The notes under the pieces were generated by a model. It did not search any database and was not told the DNA's origin. It was given only the letters and a program-made list of their open reading frames with translations. Positions 22,579 to 33,271 of a DNA stretch of 64,000 bases are shown here, piece by piece. Position 1 is the first letter of the stretch; the number at the start of each line of letters is the position of its first letter. Both the position numbers and the translations under genes were made by a program. Origin of the DNA: Panulirus ornatus (Eukaryota; Arthropoda; Malacostraca; Decapoda; Palinuridae); assembly GCF_036320965.1 (NCBI RefSeq), contig NC_092230.1, positions 45,463,094 to 45,527,093 of the forward strand, written 5' to 3'.

Positions 22579-22989
22579 CCCCTCCCTCTCTCTCCCAACG
22601 CTCCAAACTACCACTGCGGAAACCTTCGTGTGAGAGAAACACACCCAGACAGACAGAGACAGATTTCAGCCGGGCAGAAAAATCGGTACATTATTTGAGT
22701 TACGTCTAGACACAGCGGTTGGTGGAAGCGCTCGCCCCTTTACCAGTCCTTTTGGTCTGGGATAACATACACAGATCTTTCTCCCTGAAGATATTCATCC
22801 CTCTTTCATGTCTCTAACACGAGTGTTCTGGAAACACATGCACAAACCCAGCGAATACTTGTATGTATACACGTAAACAAATGCAGGTCCATTCTTACGG
22901 CGGTGAGGTTGAGCCAAGTGCAGACAGAATAGTATCATTCGTTCACATCTGCTGCTCTTGCTGCCACGCATGATGCACCAAAATCAGAA
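22577..22989. other. stretch without recognisable feature
   Basis: Unique-looking sequence before the decayed LINE. Confidence 0.4.
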
Positions 22990-23800
22990 CCCACGTAGAC
23001 CAATTCCAGGGTGTTTATTTTTTTTTCCCGTGAATGTCTCATATGCTCTGATGCAGCCTCACTTTGCCCCCTCCCCTGAATATATGACATCAATCCACTT
23101 TGTTCCATCCCATGCATGCCTCTCACCCTCCTGAAATTCTGCTCCCGGTATTTCAAATCTAGCCTCTCTCACGCCATCCTTCCACGCTCCTACGTGTCTT
23201 CCCCTGCCTCTTTACTTCCACTACTCCCTCCACGTAGATCCTCTCAGACAGTCTCTCTTCACTCATCCTCTCAGCATGTCCAAGCTATTCCGGCACAACC
23301 TGGTAAGCTCTCGATTAGACATCGCTTACTACCACATCTTGCTCTTAGATTCTCACATTCCTCACAGGAACAAACGTCCTCACATCATATACAGTCCTCA
23401 GGTATTTCACCTCCGACACATCCACCCTCTAACGACTCCATCCGCTGTCAAGTCCACTTCCAGCGTTCCACTTCCACCACGTTCTTCCCCTTATAACACA
23501 CTCTATCCATTCTATATTACCTCCCTGCCACACCTCATTTCCTTACTGTTTTTTTTTTAAGCTCAACTTCCTCTTTTCACATACTTGCCCTATTTCGGAT
23601 GTCAACTCTTGAGTTTCTCCCTCAAGTCTGCTGCAAGAGTAGTTTCATCGGCAAATAGCAACCGATTCACCTCCCAAGCCCCCCCCCCAACAGCGGCATA
23701 CTACAGATCCATAATTCTCTCCAAAACCCTCACCACCGTGTCCATGAACAGATTAAACAGCCATGGCGTCAACACATACCCTTAAGGCAGAACCACCTGC
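22990..23800 (-). pseudogene. decayed LINE reverse transcriptase (C-terminal half)
   Basis: Read on the minus strand, pieces match the better LINE at 29.8 kb. Near 23790-23740 a stretch reads GYVLTPWLFNLFMD, the counterpart of RQGCVMSPWLFNLFMD. Near 23690-23640 NRLLFADETTLA corresponds to the FADD motif with the second Asp changed to Glu. Near 23290-23200 RMSEERLSERIYVEGV matches the conserved tail motif. Stops and frameshifts separate these blocks, and a T-run near 23550 looks inserted. It is more diverged than the other copies and so is an older insertion or a sister subfamily. Confidence 0.8.
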
Positions 23801-24777
23801 ATTTGGAACCACTCACCCTCCTCCCTTCCTACTCAAACACACACGCCTCACTCCTCCCGTAATGACTCCTCAGTCAGATCTTTCATCCCAGACCATATAT
23901 ATATTCATAGCATCTTCAATGCCAGATTTAAATTCCATTCAATATCTCTTGCTATCTCTGCACGGATGCCTCATTTCCAGGCTCACTCACTTTTACCTCC
24001 ACCTCTCCACTTTCCAGAGCCACTACCAACTCTCACACTCGCATTCTCCAAAAATTAATCAGCCACTCGACCCGCTGCCCCTCTCAACAATGTCGCATCC
24101 AACAGCCTCTCTTCTGCAAGCCTGTCCATTAGAACCTAATCTAATAAAGCCACTCAACCGCGTGTACTTAAGGCTGAATCTCATTCCAAGTCAGGTATTC
24201 CCAATCCCCAATCCTTTCTCAGCACAAACCCTAATAAGTTGTTCCCCATTTTCACACACCCCGGGTAACCCCACGCCACATTACAGTGGCATTCAAATTG
24301 TTCAACGAAGATTCGATCCCCTGCATTACAAAAAATAAAAGAGCCTAAGTACTCACCCAGCTCCTCCCGTAAGAGCTTTCTCCCTTCCTCACTCTCCTCA
24401 CTGCCAGGCGCATCGACAATAACAATCGCCCCCACCTCAGGTAGTCTATACCTTCCACTCTCACCCGCATCAATCTTGAGCTCAGTTCCTTACTCTCTTA
24501 AACACATTCCCACAGCTCGTCCCTCATGAGAAGGACTGCTACTCCACTCCCTCGTCCTCACAGAAATCCTAGACTTTACCTCTCCAACACTCCAGGCCAT
24601 TCTTCCCCCTTCCCCTTGAGCAAAGTTTCACTTCAACCAGAACATCTTCTCACCCATCTCTTCCATCTAATCCTGGTTACACCTATGCACACTCAGACAC
24701 CAAAGCCAGAGCCTTTAAGAGACCATCCTCGCTTGCCTCATCCCTCTTGTGTTCTTCTTTTGGCAAATGAAAAGTAA
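23801..24777 (-). other. possible further repeat remnant, unidentified
   Basis: Upstream (minus-strand sense) of the decayed RT. An open frame at 24181-24435 (-) ends GDRIFVEQFECHCNV..GYPGCV, and the DNA around GATTCGATCCCC at 24306 slightly resembles a tRNA B box, which might mark a tRNA-derived repeat. I cannot assign it to the LINE or to a host gene. Confidence 0.3.
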
Positions 24778-25858
24778 ACTTCGACACACAGGAGACACGT
24801 GGGTAGTTTTCTGACATTCCTATTACAGTTACATCTGTGTGTGTCAAGGATTCCAAACCCGGTCCTCCCACGTGGCATGCCAACCACTGACTGGACCACG
24901 AGGCGACAGAAGTTTTCCATCTGACATCAACAACTCGTCCATGAGATCACCTCTCCCCATCTCGTATACATAATGAGTATGAGAGTAAGTATGGAAATGC
25001 GAGTCATATATGTCACTGAATAACGTTAGAATTAATGAGTAACCATGAAAGAAGAATTGATTTGGGTTCATAATGCGGATAAAGGAGAGACATGTCGTGT
25101 TGGACAATGAGACGAGAGGCCTGACACACTACATGTCGTCTTTTTTGGGTTAATGGAATTGTTGATCGGGGTTCGATGCTCGTGTGGAGTACATATGAAT
25201 GTCAGCAGTATGCATACCAGGGGAATTCATGCACGACAAAGGTGGCGCTTAATGTATACCTCGGAGAGTCATACATGGAGATGGTAGCCTTAATCAAGGC
25301 CGGGAAATTCACACCAATTCTGTACTCAAATCACGGCACCACAAGCTCAAAACAGATGGGTACATGTCCTCACACTGTCTCTAGATTTAACCTCCTCACA
25401 ATCCTCGCTGGGGATGATGACCCCCTCCCCCCTTCCCCCCCTCGCCCCTCCACCGCTCAATCCTCTCCGTTGATGCTTTGCCACCGATCTATCCCCTCAC
25501 CATTCAATTCCCTTATCAGCTTTCTCGGTCGGTCTCCCGTCCATCACTCAGTCCATACATCTATACCCCACCCAACCATCCCTCCTTCCCTCCCTCTCTC
25601 TACCACAACCTCCCTTGCATCTGATATGAACACAACGCGACCCCACGTCTTGCCTTAGCCCTCAGCCCAGGGGTCAGACAGACAGCCAGCCTCCCTCCCT
25701 CCCTGGCAGCTCCAGCAGTAGATGATGCTGGACACCCCTATGGCCAGGGTCCAGTCAGTCAGTCGGTGGTCTGGAGGAGAGATTTCTTATTTTCCAGGTC
25801 GTCTACACAGTACAACACTTTAAAGACGGGAGAGGTTAACAGAGAAGACTTGGAGAGG

Positions 25859-25861
<3 letters not shown>
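24778..25861. other. stretch without recognisable feature
   Basis: About 1.1 kb of unique-looking sequence. The open frame at 25176-25658 (+) starts with ordinary composition but runs into Pro/Ser-rich low complexity and matches no family I recognise. Confidence 0.4.
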
Positions 25862-25927
<66 letters not shown>

Positions 25928-25931
25928 CGCG
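25862..25931. repeat. (GT)n passing into (GC)n
   Basis: About 57 bp of GT followed by GCGCGCGCGCGC, an alternating purine-pyrimidine tract suited to Z-DNA. Confidence 0.97.
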
Positions 25932-26409
25932 TCACTCCTATAAATTTCAGTAGTATTCACCTAAGTAAGCAGTGGCTATCGGCCCGTGCAATTGGTGAGC
26001 ATTAACGCCCGTCCCTGAACATGGCGATAATCCCCTCCAAGATCTCATTTCGCCCGGGTGGTGGCGACGCGGACGAGGGAGACGAACTCCCAGCAGCTTG
26101 CGCACCTCCCGCGTGGTCTTGCCGAATTATCCGAAGTTTCCCCCCCCATCTGATGCTGTCGACTTAATTGAGCTAATCTAAGTTGCGGAAGAACTGATGT
26201 TTGATACCCGGCGTAAGTTAAGGCCGAGTTTAAAGTTGGGTTAACACCCGTTTTCTTGGAGGGGTTGGGTGGAGGGGCGGTGGAGATGATGATGTATGTA
26301 TGTATGTATGCTGGCCACGGTGAGTTACTGTGTCTTGTTCATTCCTCACACCAGATGGTCTCTGTCTGTGCTGGTGTGGTCTCTCTTATAACGCGCTGCT
26401 CTGGCGTTG
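25932..26409. other. stretch without recognisable feature
   Basis: Moderately CpG-rich (GGTGGCGACGCGGACGAGGG near 26060). A short (TATG)n run lies near 26294. No gene supported. Confidence 0.4.
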
Positions 26410-26712
26410 TCAGCTGATGCAGACCATCTTTAGTGATGTCGGCTGCCACGGAGGCATCATGCACCCCGGTGTTGTCAAGGAGACACAGGCCATCCACGTC
26501 AGTGTTGTCAGGTCAAGCAGACCAACCTAGTGTTGGTAGCAGACATAGGCCATCCACGTTAGTGATGTCAGGTGAAGAAGAACCATCCTAGTGTTGTCAG
26601 GAGACACAGGCCATCCACGTAAGTGATGTCAGGTGAAGCAGACCATCCTAGTGTTGTCAGGAGACATAGACCATCCAAAAGTGTTGTCAGGTGAAGCAGA
26701 CCATCCCAGTGT
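26410..26712. repeat. about 58-60 bp minisatellite, 4-5 diverged copies
   Basis: Recurring blocks GCAGACCATCCTAGTGTTGTC, AGGAGACACAGGCCATCC and ACGTAAGTGATGTCAGGTGA. Confidence 0.85.
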
Positions 26713-26784
26713 AGCGGTTGTTGACACTTTAAACAACACAGCCAGTCGTATGAGAAGACACAATGAACGACAACCTACGACCTG

Positions 26785-26835
26785 TTGGGCACGACGGTAC
26801 GACCACTTGAACACGACGGTACGACCACCTGGGTA
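26785..26835. repeat. dispersed 22-bp GACGGTACGACC repeat, 2 copies
   Basis: Two units of CACGACGGTACGACCAC, the same motif that forms the arrays at 32.1, 54.1 and 58.8 kb. Confidence 0.85.
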
Positions 26836-27001
26836 TGATGACTTGATACTGACGAGACCCTTATAGATCAAGCCACAAACCAAGCCATCGTGCATGAGAT
26901 TAATTCCATTTTTAACACTGCGATTCTAACATATCCCGCAGTCTTAACACAATCCACAATCTTAACATACTCTACAATTTTAACATATTCGTTCTCACGG
27001 C

Positions 27002-27026
27002 TTTTTTTTTTTTTTTTTTTTTTTTT
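27002..27026. repeat. (T)n homopolymer
   Basis: About 25 consecutive T. Confidence 0.95.
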
Positions 27027-27274
27027 GAAGTGTTTAAACGCCCATGATGACTCAAAGACAACAGATTTTGGCCTGGTTCTTGGCTCAAGAGCAACGCAGA
27101 CTGACGCATGTATCATGGGGTAAGGCAAAGTCTTCCGTGAAACCTTCCCCTTGACTAGACCTTTGAGGGCAACACATGAAAGTGCACAGCTCATGCCGGC
27201 CATTGCTGAAGAGGGCGATAGGGGAAGGGCAAAGGAAAACGCGACTAGACCGTCATACGAGGATGAAGAAAATG

Positions 27275-27276
<2 letters not shown>

Positions 27277-27347
<71 letters not shown>
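27277..27347. repeat. (GT)n microsatellite
   Basis: Perfect run of about 71 bp. Confidence 0.97.
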
Positions 27348-27350
<3 letters not shown>

Positions 27351-27671
27351 AATGTCCCTGTTGTTCCCCAAATGAGACGATAATATCTTGATCATAGAAA
27401 TTAGATAATCATATCTCAGTGCTCAAAATAAGAGCGATGATATCAAAAAATAGTATCACAATGACTGGGGCCCTTATCAGATCAGGAGAAACTGACGTTA
27501 TCTCCAGTGATTCCTGCTGTTATCGTATGATAACACGATGATGATGATAAGAAAGGCGAAGGAGGAGTGATGATGATTAGACACTAGACGAACGACTGTG
27601 GCACAGAGAGAGATCACGTCACTCCTCACCACCATTCAACCGATAACAGAGGTGACTGATTGCGGGTTATC

Positions 27672-27713
<42 letters not shown>

Positions 27714-28358
27714 GTGATCACGATATGGTGTCATGATCACACGTGATAATCATCATGATGAAGCAGGAAGCGATGATGATGACCCGGGATGTGGTGATGA
27801 CGACGACAAGTGGGACAACACATGATCGCGAGGGGTGATGACGGTCAAGATAACATACACAAGGGGGGGTTGGGGAGGTGACATCAAGGCCGTGGCGATA
27901 ACATGCGAGACTCGGGGGGGGGGGGGGGGTGATAACAGGGTCATATGACACCATCAGTGCAATGGCTCCCTCCCTCAGAGAGAGAGAAACCCCCTTCCAG
28001 CTACGATGGTACACATTTTCCACACACTACACACCAATACACGTCGTGGGAGAGAATGATCCTTATCACCTCGTTTGGCTTGTTAAAGAGGGACTTAACG
28101 ACGGTTGTAGAGCAAGGACTCTGTCCACTACCACTAGGTCTAGACGAGGGTCATGAATGGATGGAGTGAGAGCATGTATGGTCTTGGAGGCTTATCATAG
28201 ACAACTGATGAAAGAGGTGGTACTCAAGTGATTCTTTCTTTCCAACTGGTTGTTATAAAATGACCATGATTATCGTTAATGACGTCGGCAGCCCACTGGT
28301 CCAAATAACCAACGGAACAGTTAAGCAACAAACCAATTAGCCAACCAACCAACCAATC
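27348..28358. other. stretch with one small GA array
   Basis: Holds (GA)n at 27671-27710, a GATGAT-rich patch near 27535 and a G14 run near 27916. No gene supported. Confidence 0.45.
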
Positions 28359-28493
28359 CACATCCAGGCCCCACAGACCTTTCCATGGCTTTACCCCAGA
28401 CGTTTCGCATGCCCTGGTTCAGTCCAATGACAGCACGTCGACCCCAGTATACCACATCGTTCCAATTCACTCTATTCCTTGCACGCCTCAGAC
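28359..28493 (-). mobile_element. LINE 3' fragment
   Basis: On the minus strand this matches the end of the LINE ORF and start of its 3'UTR: GGCAAGGAATAGAGTGAATT-type sequence, GATGTGGTATACTGGGGTCG, then the TGAACCAGGGCATG block and TTTCCATGG. Only about 135 bp survive, embedded in CCAACCAACC-type low complexity. Confidence 0.8.
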
Positions 28494-28611
28494 AACTAAC
28501 CAACCAGTCAGCCAACTAACCATCCAGCCAACCAACCAATTAAGTTATGGCTACAAAAAATAACACAGCATCACAGACCATAAGAACACAAGTGATTGAT
28601 CATGGAAAAAC

Positions 28612-28995
28612 AGCGCTGTAATGCGGACAAACACAGCTGTGGTGAAGGTGGACAAGTCTCGGCTAAGCTGTGGTAGAGGAAGACAAATACCCGTTCAGCT
28701 GTGGTACAGGTAGACTAATCAAAGCTTAGCTGTGATGCAGTTAGACAAAATCCGCTCAGATGTGGTAAAGGACAAACCCAAGCTCAGCTGTGGTACAAGA
28801 TTAACCTCGTCTCAGCTGTGGTAGTGGAAGACAAACCCAAGCTCAACCTGTGGCAGAGCAAGACAAACCCCGGGACAGCTGTGGTACAGAAAGACTCAAA
28901 ACCCGGGACAGCTGTGGTACAGAAAGACTCAAAACCCCGGGACAGCTGTGGTACAGAAAGACTCAAAACCCAGGGACACAGCTGTGGCAGGGCAA
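28612..28995. repeat. about 33-35 bp CAGCTGTGGTACAG minisatellite
   Basis: About 11 imperfect units around CAGCTGTGGTACAGAAAGAC. The right half, with TCAAAACCC and GGGA, is most regular. PvuII-type CAGCTG recurs in nearly every unit. Confidence 0.9.
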
Positions 28996-29193
28996 GACGA
29001 CCCCCTCCCCACCACAGAGGCGGCGGGTCACCACCACAAAACTGTTGAAACCCCGGCATAACTTCTGGCCGACTCTTCACGCTCCTGTTCAGCCACACAC
29101 GTAAAACTTCCCCAGAAATGTGGGGAACCGTGGGACACATGACAAGAAATTCCCGGGCTTGACACATACGGCACCATCCCAACATTTTCTGAC

Positions 29194-29233
<40 letters not shown>

Positions 29234-29549
29234 TTCTCTCGCCTTCCCTCCATCTAGGTATTTTACTCCTTTATTAACAGTATAACTCCTCCCCTTCCCT
29301 CTAGCTATTCTTCGTTCATCCACACTGGATGTTTGAAGAAGGTATCAGTAGTGTGGCGAGGCTGACGAAACCATAGCGACAGGTTATTATGACGTAGGTC
29401 ACTGTGGCACGTCGGGTATAACACAGTGTTAACACACATGGACCATGATGGTCGAGCCCTCGGTCACATGCGTGGCTTTAACACAGCAGTTTAAAACCTT
29501 CCCCATCTACGGTCTGGGAGAAAACTTGAAATGACTTCAACAAACAATT
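28996..29549. other. stretch with one GT array
   Basis: Contains (GT)n at 29200-29231; no gene supported. Confidence 0.45.

Positions 29550-29618
<69 letters not shown>
29550..29618. repeat. (CA)n plus (TA)n compound microsatellite
   Basis: About 22 bp of CA then about 47 bp of TA, abutting the SINE copy. Confidence 0.96.
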
Positions 29619-29621
<3 letters not shown>

Positions 29622-29741
29622 TTCTTTCTTTCTTTTATACTATTCGCCATTTCCCGCATTAGCGAGGTAGCATTAAGAACAGAGGACTGGGCCTTTGAGG
29701 GAATACCCTCACCTGGCCCAATTCTCTGTTCCTTCTTTTGG

Positions 29742-29778
<37 letters not shown>
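29619..29778 (-). mobile_element. SINE-like repeat, minus strand, 5'-truncated
   Basis: Minus-strand copy of the family at 35.5 and 51.3 kb: AAGAAGGAACAGAGAATTGG, GCCAGGTGAGGGTATTCCC, AGTCCTCTGTTCTTAATGC, then tail TACCTCGCTAATGCGGGAAA and TGGCGAATAGTATAAAA. The head domain is missing and replaced by a long A-run. Confidence 0.85.
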
Positions 29779-29790
<12 letters not shown>

Positions 29791-29791
<1 letters not shown>

Positions 29792-31662
29792 GGGGAGGTG
29801 ATAACAAGTAGTGGTGATGTGAGAAGGAGATGGAGTGAGTATTTTGAAGGTTTGTTGAATGTGTTTGATGATAGAGTGGCAGATATAGGGTGTTTTGGTC
29901 GAGGTGGTCTGCAAAGTGAGAGGGTTAGGGAAAATGATTTGGTAAACAGAGAAGAGGTAGTGAAAGCTTTGCGGAAGATGAAAGCCGGCAAGGCAGCGGG
30001 TTTGGATGGTATTGCAGTGGAATTTATTAAAAAAGGGGGTGACTGTATTGTTGACTGGTTGGTAAGGTTATTTAATGTATGTATGACTCATGGTGAGGTG
30101 CCTGAGGATTGGCGGAATGCGTGCATAGTGTCATTGTACAAAGGCAAAGGGGATAAGAGTGAGTGCTCAAATTACAGAGGTATAAGTTTGTTGAGTATTC
30201 CTGGTAAATTATATGGGAGGGTATTGATTGAGAGGGTGAAGGCATGTACAGAGCATCAGATTGGGGAAGAGCAGTGTGGTTTCAGAAGTGGTAGAGGATG
30301 TGTGGATCAGGTGTTTGCTTTGAAGAATGTATGTGAGAAATACTTAGAAAAGCAAATGGATTTGTATGTAGCATTTATGGATCTGGAGAAGGCATATGAT
30401 AGAGTTGATAGAGATGCTCTGTGGAAGGTATTAAGAATATATGGTGTGGGAGGAAAGTTGTTAGAAGCAGTGAAAAGTTTTTATCGAGGATGTAAGGCAT
30501 GTGTACGTGTAGGAAGAGAGGAAAGTGATTGGTTCTCAGTGAATGTAGGTTTGCGGCAGGGGTGTGTGATGTCTCCATGGTTGTTTAATTTGTTTATGGA
30601 TGGGGTTGTTAGGGAGGTAAATGCAAGAGTTTTGGAAAGAGGGGCAAGTATGAAGTCTGTTGGGGATGAGAGAGCTTGGGAAGTGAGTCAGTTGTTGTTC
30701 GCTGATGATACAGCGCTGGTGGCTGATTCATGTGAGAAACTGCAGAAGCTGGTGACTGAGTTTGGAAAAGTGTGCGGAAGAAGAAAGTTAAGAGTAAATG
30801 TGAATAAGAGCAAGGTTATTAGGTACAGTAGGGTTGAGGGTCAAGTCAATTGGGAGGTGAGTTTGAATGGAGAAAAACTGGAGGAAGTGAAGTGTTTTAG
30901 ATATCTGGGAGTGGATCTGGCAGCGGATGGAACCATGGAAGCGGAAGTGGATCATAGGGTGGGGGAGGGGGCGAAAATCCTGGGGGCCTTGAAGAATGTG
31001 TGGAAGTCGAGAACATTATCTCGGAAAGCAAAAATGGGTATGTTTGAAGGAATGGTGGTTCCAACAATGTTGTATGGTTGCGAGGCGTGGACTATGGATA
31101 GAGTTGTGCGCAGGAGAATGGATGTGCTGGAAATGAGATGTTTGAGGACAGTGTGTGGTGGGAGGTGGTTTGATCGAGTGAGTAACGTAAGGGTAAGAGA
31201 GATGTGTGGAAATAAAAAGAGCGTGGTTGAGAGAGAAGAGGGTGTTTTGAAGTGGTTTGGGCACATGGAGAGGATGAGTGAGGAAAGATTGACCAAGAGG
31301 ATATATGTGTCGGAGGTGGAGGGAACAAGGAGAAGAGGGAGACCAAATTGGAGGTGGAAAGATGGAGTGAAAAAGATTTTGTGTGATCGGGGCCTGAACA
31401 TGCAGGAGGGTGAAAGGAGGGCAAGGAATAGAGTGAATTGGAGCGATGTGGTATACCGGGGTTGACGTGCTGTCAGTGGATTGAAGCAGGGCATGTGAAG
31501 CGTCTGGGGTAAACCATGGAAAGCTGTGTAGGTATGTATATTTGCGTGTGTGGACGTATGTATATACATGTGTATGGGGGGGGGGGCCATTTCTTTCGTC
31601 TGTTTCCTTGCGCCTACCTCGCAAACGCGGGAGACAGCGACAAAGTATAATAAAAAAAATAA

Positions 31663-31666
<4 letters not shown>
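29791..31666 (+). mobile_element. LINE (non-LTR retrotransposon), 5'-truncated, best copy
   Basis: Starts directly after an A-run/TA tract at the N-terminal edge of the RT region and ends in a short 3'UTR (31466-31650) with a G9 run, the tail TACCTCGCAAACGCGGGAGA plus CAGCGACAAAGTATAA, then A-rich and TA sequence. No endonuclease domain is present, so the copy cannot move on its own. It is nearly identical to the 37.7-kb copy over their shared part, which suggests recent activity of the family. Confidence 0.93.
29792..31465 (+). CDS. partial LINE reverse transcriptase ORF
   Basis: Open frame of 557 residues from GEVITSSG (no genuine start codon; the frame simply runs in from an A-run and TA tract). 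Known RT features in order: AAGLDG near residue 68, NACIVSLYKGKGD (109-121), NYRGISLL (127-134), the palm motif with D197 in FMDLEKAYD (195-203), LRQGC (254-258), WLFNLFMD, and the catalytic FADD at 303-306. After the RT comes the C-terminal region with YGCEAW (428-433), RRMDVLEMRCLR and the GHMERMSEERL / GRPNWRWKDGVK tail, typical of APE-type LINEs such as the RTE and Jockey groups. All three catalytic Asp residues are visible. The clade is inference; a phylogeny would settle it. The ORF lacks the upstream endonuclease. Confidence 0.9.
   Translation, partial: GEVITSSGDVRRRWSEYFEGLLNVFDDRVADIGCFGRGGLQSERVRENDLVNREEVVKALRKMKAGKAAGLDGIAVEFIKKGGDCIVDWLVRLFNVCMTHGEVPEDWRNACIVSLYKGKGDKSECSNYRGISLLSIPGKLYGRVLIERVKACTEHQIGEEQCGFRSGRGCVDQVFALKNVCEKYLEKQMDLYVAFMDLEKAYDRVDRDALWKVLRIYGVGGKLLEAVKSFYRGCKACVRVGREESDWFSVNVGLRQGCVMSPWLFNLFMDGVVREVNARVLERGASMKSVGDERAWEVSQLLFADDTALVADSCEKLQKLVTEFGKVCGRRKLRVNVNKSKVIRYSRVEGQVNWEVSLNGEKLEEVKCFRYLGVDLAADGTMEAEVDHRVGEGAKILGALKNVWKSRTLSRKAKMGMFEGMVVPTMLYGCEAWTMDRVVRRRMDVLEMRCLRTVCGGRWFDRVSNVRVREMCGNKKSVVEREEGVLKWFGHMERMSEERLTKRIYVSEVEGTRRRGRPNWRWKDGVKKILCDRGLNMQEGERRARNRVNWSDVVYRG

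Positions 31667-31735
<69 letters not shown>
31667..31735. repeat. (TA)n microsatellite
   Basis: About 69 bp, directly after the A-rich LINE 3' end. Confidence 0.96.
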
Positions 31736-31738
<3 letters not shown>

Positions 31739-31838
31739 AGAAGAAGGGGGTTCTAGGCCCCCGCTCCCGCCCATCTTAATCGCCTTCTACGACACACAGG
31801 GAATACAGAGGTAGAATCCTTTTCCCCTCACCACAGGG
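31736..31838 (-). mobile_element. SINE-like repeat, head fragment only
   Basis: Minus-strand head domain with TCGCCTTCTACGACACACAG and GGAATAC, diverged from the 51-kb copies. It lies between the TA array and a LINE fragment. Confidence 0.75.
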
Positions 31839-32060
31839 CAAAACTGGGTGTGTCTGAAGGAACAGTAGCCCCAAGAATATTGTATGGATGCGTGGCATGG
31901 GCTACAGATGAGGATGTACGGAGGAGGGTGGATGTGTTGGAAATTAACCATGTGGTATACAGGGGTCGACGTAAGTCCAATGGACTGAACCAGGGCAGGT
32001 GAAACGACCGGGGTAAATCACAGAAGGGTCTGTATGTGGATGGAAGTCTTTGATTTCGGG
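31839..32060 (+). mobile_element. LINE fragment with internal deletion
   Basis: GGCAAAACTGGGTGTGTCTG through TTGTATGGATGCGTGGC and GTGGATGTGTTGGAAATTAA matches the YGCEAW region of the LINE. It then jumps about 320 bp forward to the ORF end (GTGGTATACAGGGGTCGACG) and the 3'UTR start. Confidence 0.85.
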
Positions 32061-32116
32061 GCATTACATACGACAGTTATATGATGGATTGGAACGGATG
32101 CGACCTATCTGATCCT

Positions 32117-32275
32117 TGAGCACGACGGTACGACCAACGCCTTGGGTATGACCTGACCTGACCTCTAAGGGCAGGTCAAAGCCAAGGCCATCATACCCAA
32201 GGGTCGTGCCGTCATGCTCAAGGGTCGTACCTTCGGGCTGTGGGGTCGTATTGTCGTGCTCAAGGGTCGTACTCA
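32117..32275. repeat. inverted GACGGTACGACC repeat pair
   Basis: GAGCACGACGGTACGACC (plus) followed by GGTCGTGCCGTCATGCTC and two more minus-orientation units. The inner flanks GGGTATGA and TCATACCC are also complementary, so the block forms a long imperfect hairpin. Confidence 0.8.
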
Positions 32276-32391
32276 TGTGGTTAAGGGATATGAGGACCCG
32301 CTGACGAAAAAAAAAAATATGGTCCTCACTTACCACCACACGAATGTAGCGCATGAAACTATAACTTTTTGTCATTTTCTTAGAACAAATC

Positions 32392-32392
<1 letters not shown>

Positions 32393-32437
<45 letters not shown>
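32393..32437. repeat. (CA)n microsatellite
   Basis: Perfect run of about 45 bp. Confidence 0.97.
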
Positions 32438-33271
32438 ACAGGTCTGTCGTCACCACAGTCACAGCCTTGTAACCTACAACAAATACATGTAACAAGTAAA
32501 ATCCTCCAGCAACTACGTATATAATGCTCTGGAAACTGTAACTCCAGCTACTTTACGACACCCAGAGTGACTTAAAGAGTCGGATCGCCTTCAGGGCTGG
32601 AAGGGTTCGAGTTTGAGAAACAAGAGAACAAATGGAAATGATTCCCTGTTCGCCTCTGGGTAGGATTGAAGTCCGCAATATATGGCTAACACGACACAGA
32701 ATAGCAAACCAACGATGGAATCATGGAAACAAGTGGACGAGGATTACGATGAAGCACGCAAACCGGTGACCGAAGCAGAGAAGAGCTGGTGGAAGAGGAG
32801 GAGGAAGACGACGAGGAGGAGGAGGAGGAAGAGGAGGAGGAGGAACTGGAACAGCAACAGCAGGAGGAGCAGATGGGAAGGTGGGATGGGGTGAGGGGTG
32901 AGGGGTGAGGTATGAGAGGCAAGGCGACAAAGGACCATAAAGCCGTCACAGGCCACGGCTCGGGGTGGGCAGCAAACACCCACCCACCTCATCAGTCACC
33001 AGCCCCAGCTCCAAGCCCACCCCTCTCCCCAACCCCCAGTCCTGGTTTGCGAGGGTGTCGCCTGCACTCAAAACTTTGCACGCTTTTGCCTCGCCTCGCC
33101 ATGAGTGCATTTACCCGAGTGCTTTACGGCAGCGAGTGCATTATTCCCTCCACAGGGCTTTACGAGTGTGTGTGTGTGTGTGTGCGAGTGTGTGCAGTGC
33201 GAGTGCTTTATGAGCTCTATGCATGCAATCATTTGACGATTCCTCTCCGGTGTTGTACCGACACCTCCCCC
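32438..33271. other. stretch without recognisable gene
   Basis: Contains GAGGAGGAAGA-rich sequence at 32795-32850 and a short GT run at 33166-33183. Open frames are low complexity. Confidence 0.4.

Noticed and set aside
21761..22644. Two overlapping frames of about 290 residues on the minus strand
   Set aside because: Translations of the 17-bp array plus a (GA)n array; both frames give the same permuted peptide.
22935..24338. Plus-strand open frames at 23116-24338 as host genes
   Set aside because: The DNA matches the antisense of the LINE RT over 22990-23800, so these frames are antisense to a dead transposon; beyond that no domain is recognisable.
29738..29791. N-terminal extension of the LINE frame (Met-Glu-poly-Lys-Asn-Ile-Tyr)
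   Set aside because: It is translated from an A-run and TA tract; the protein-like sequence begins at 29792.
30952..31774. Antisense open frames of 110-250 residues across the LINE
   Set aside because: Shadows of the RT coding strand; they recur antisense to copy 2 for the same reason.
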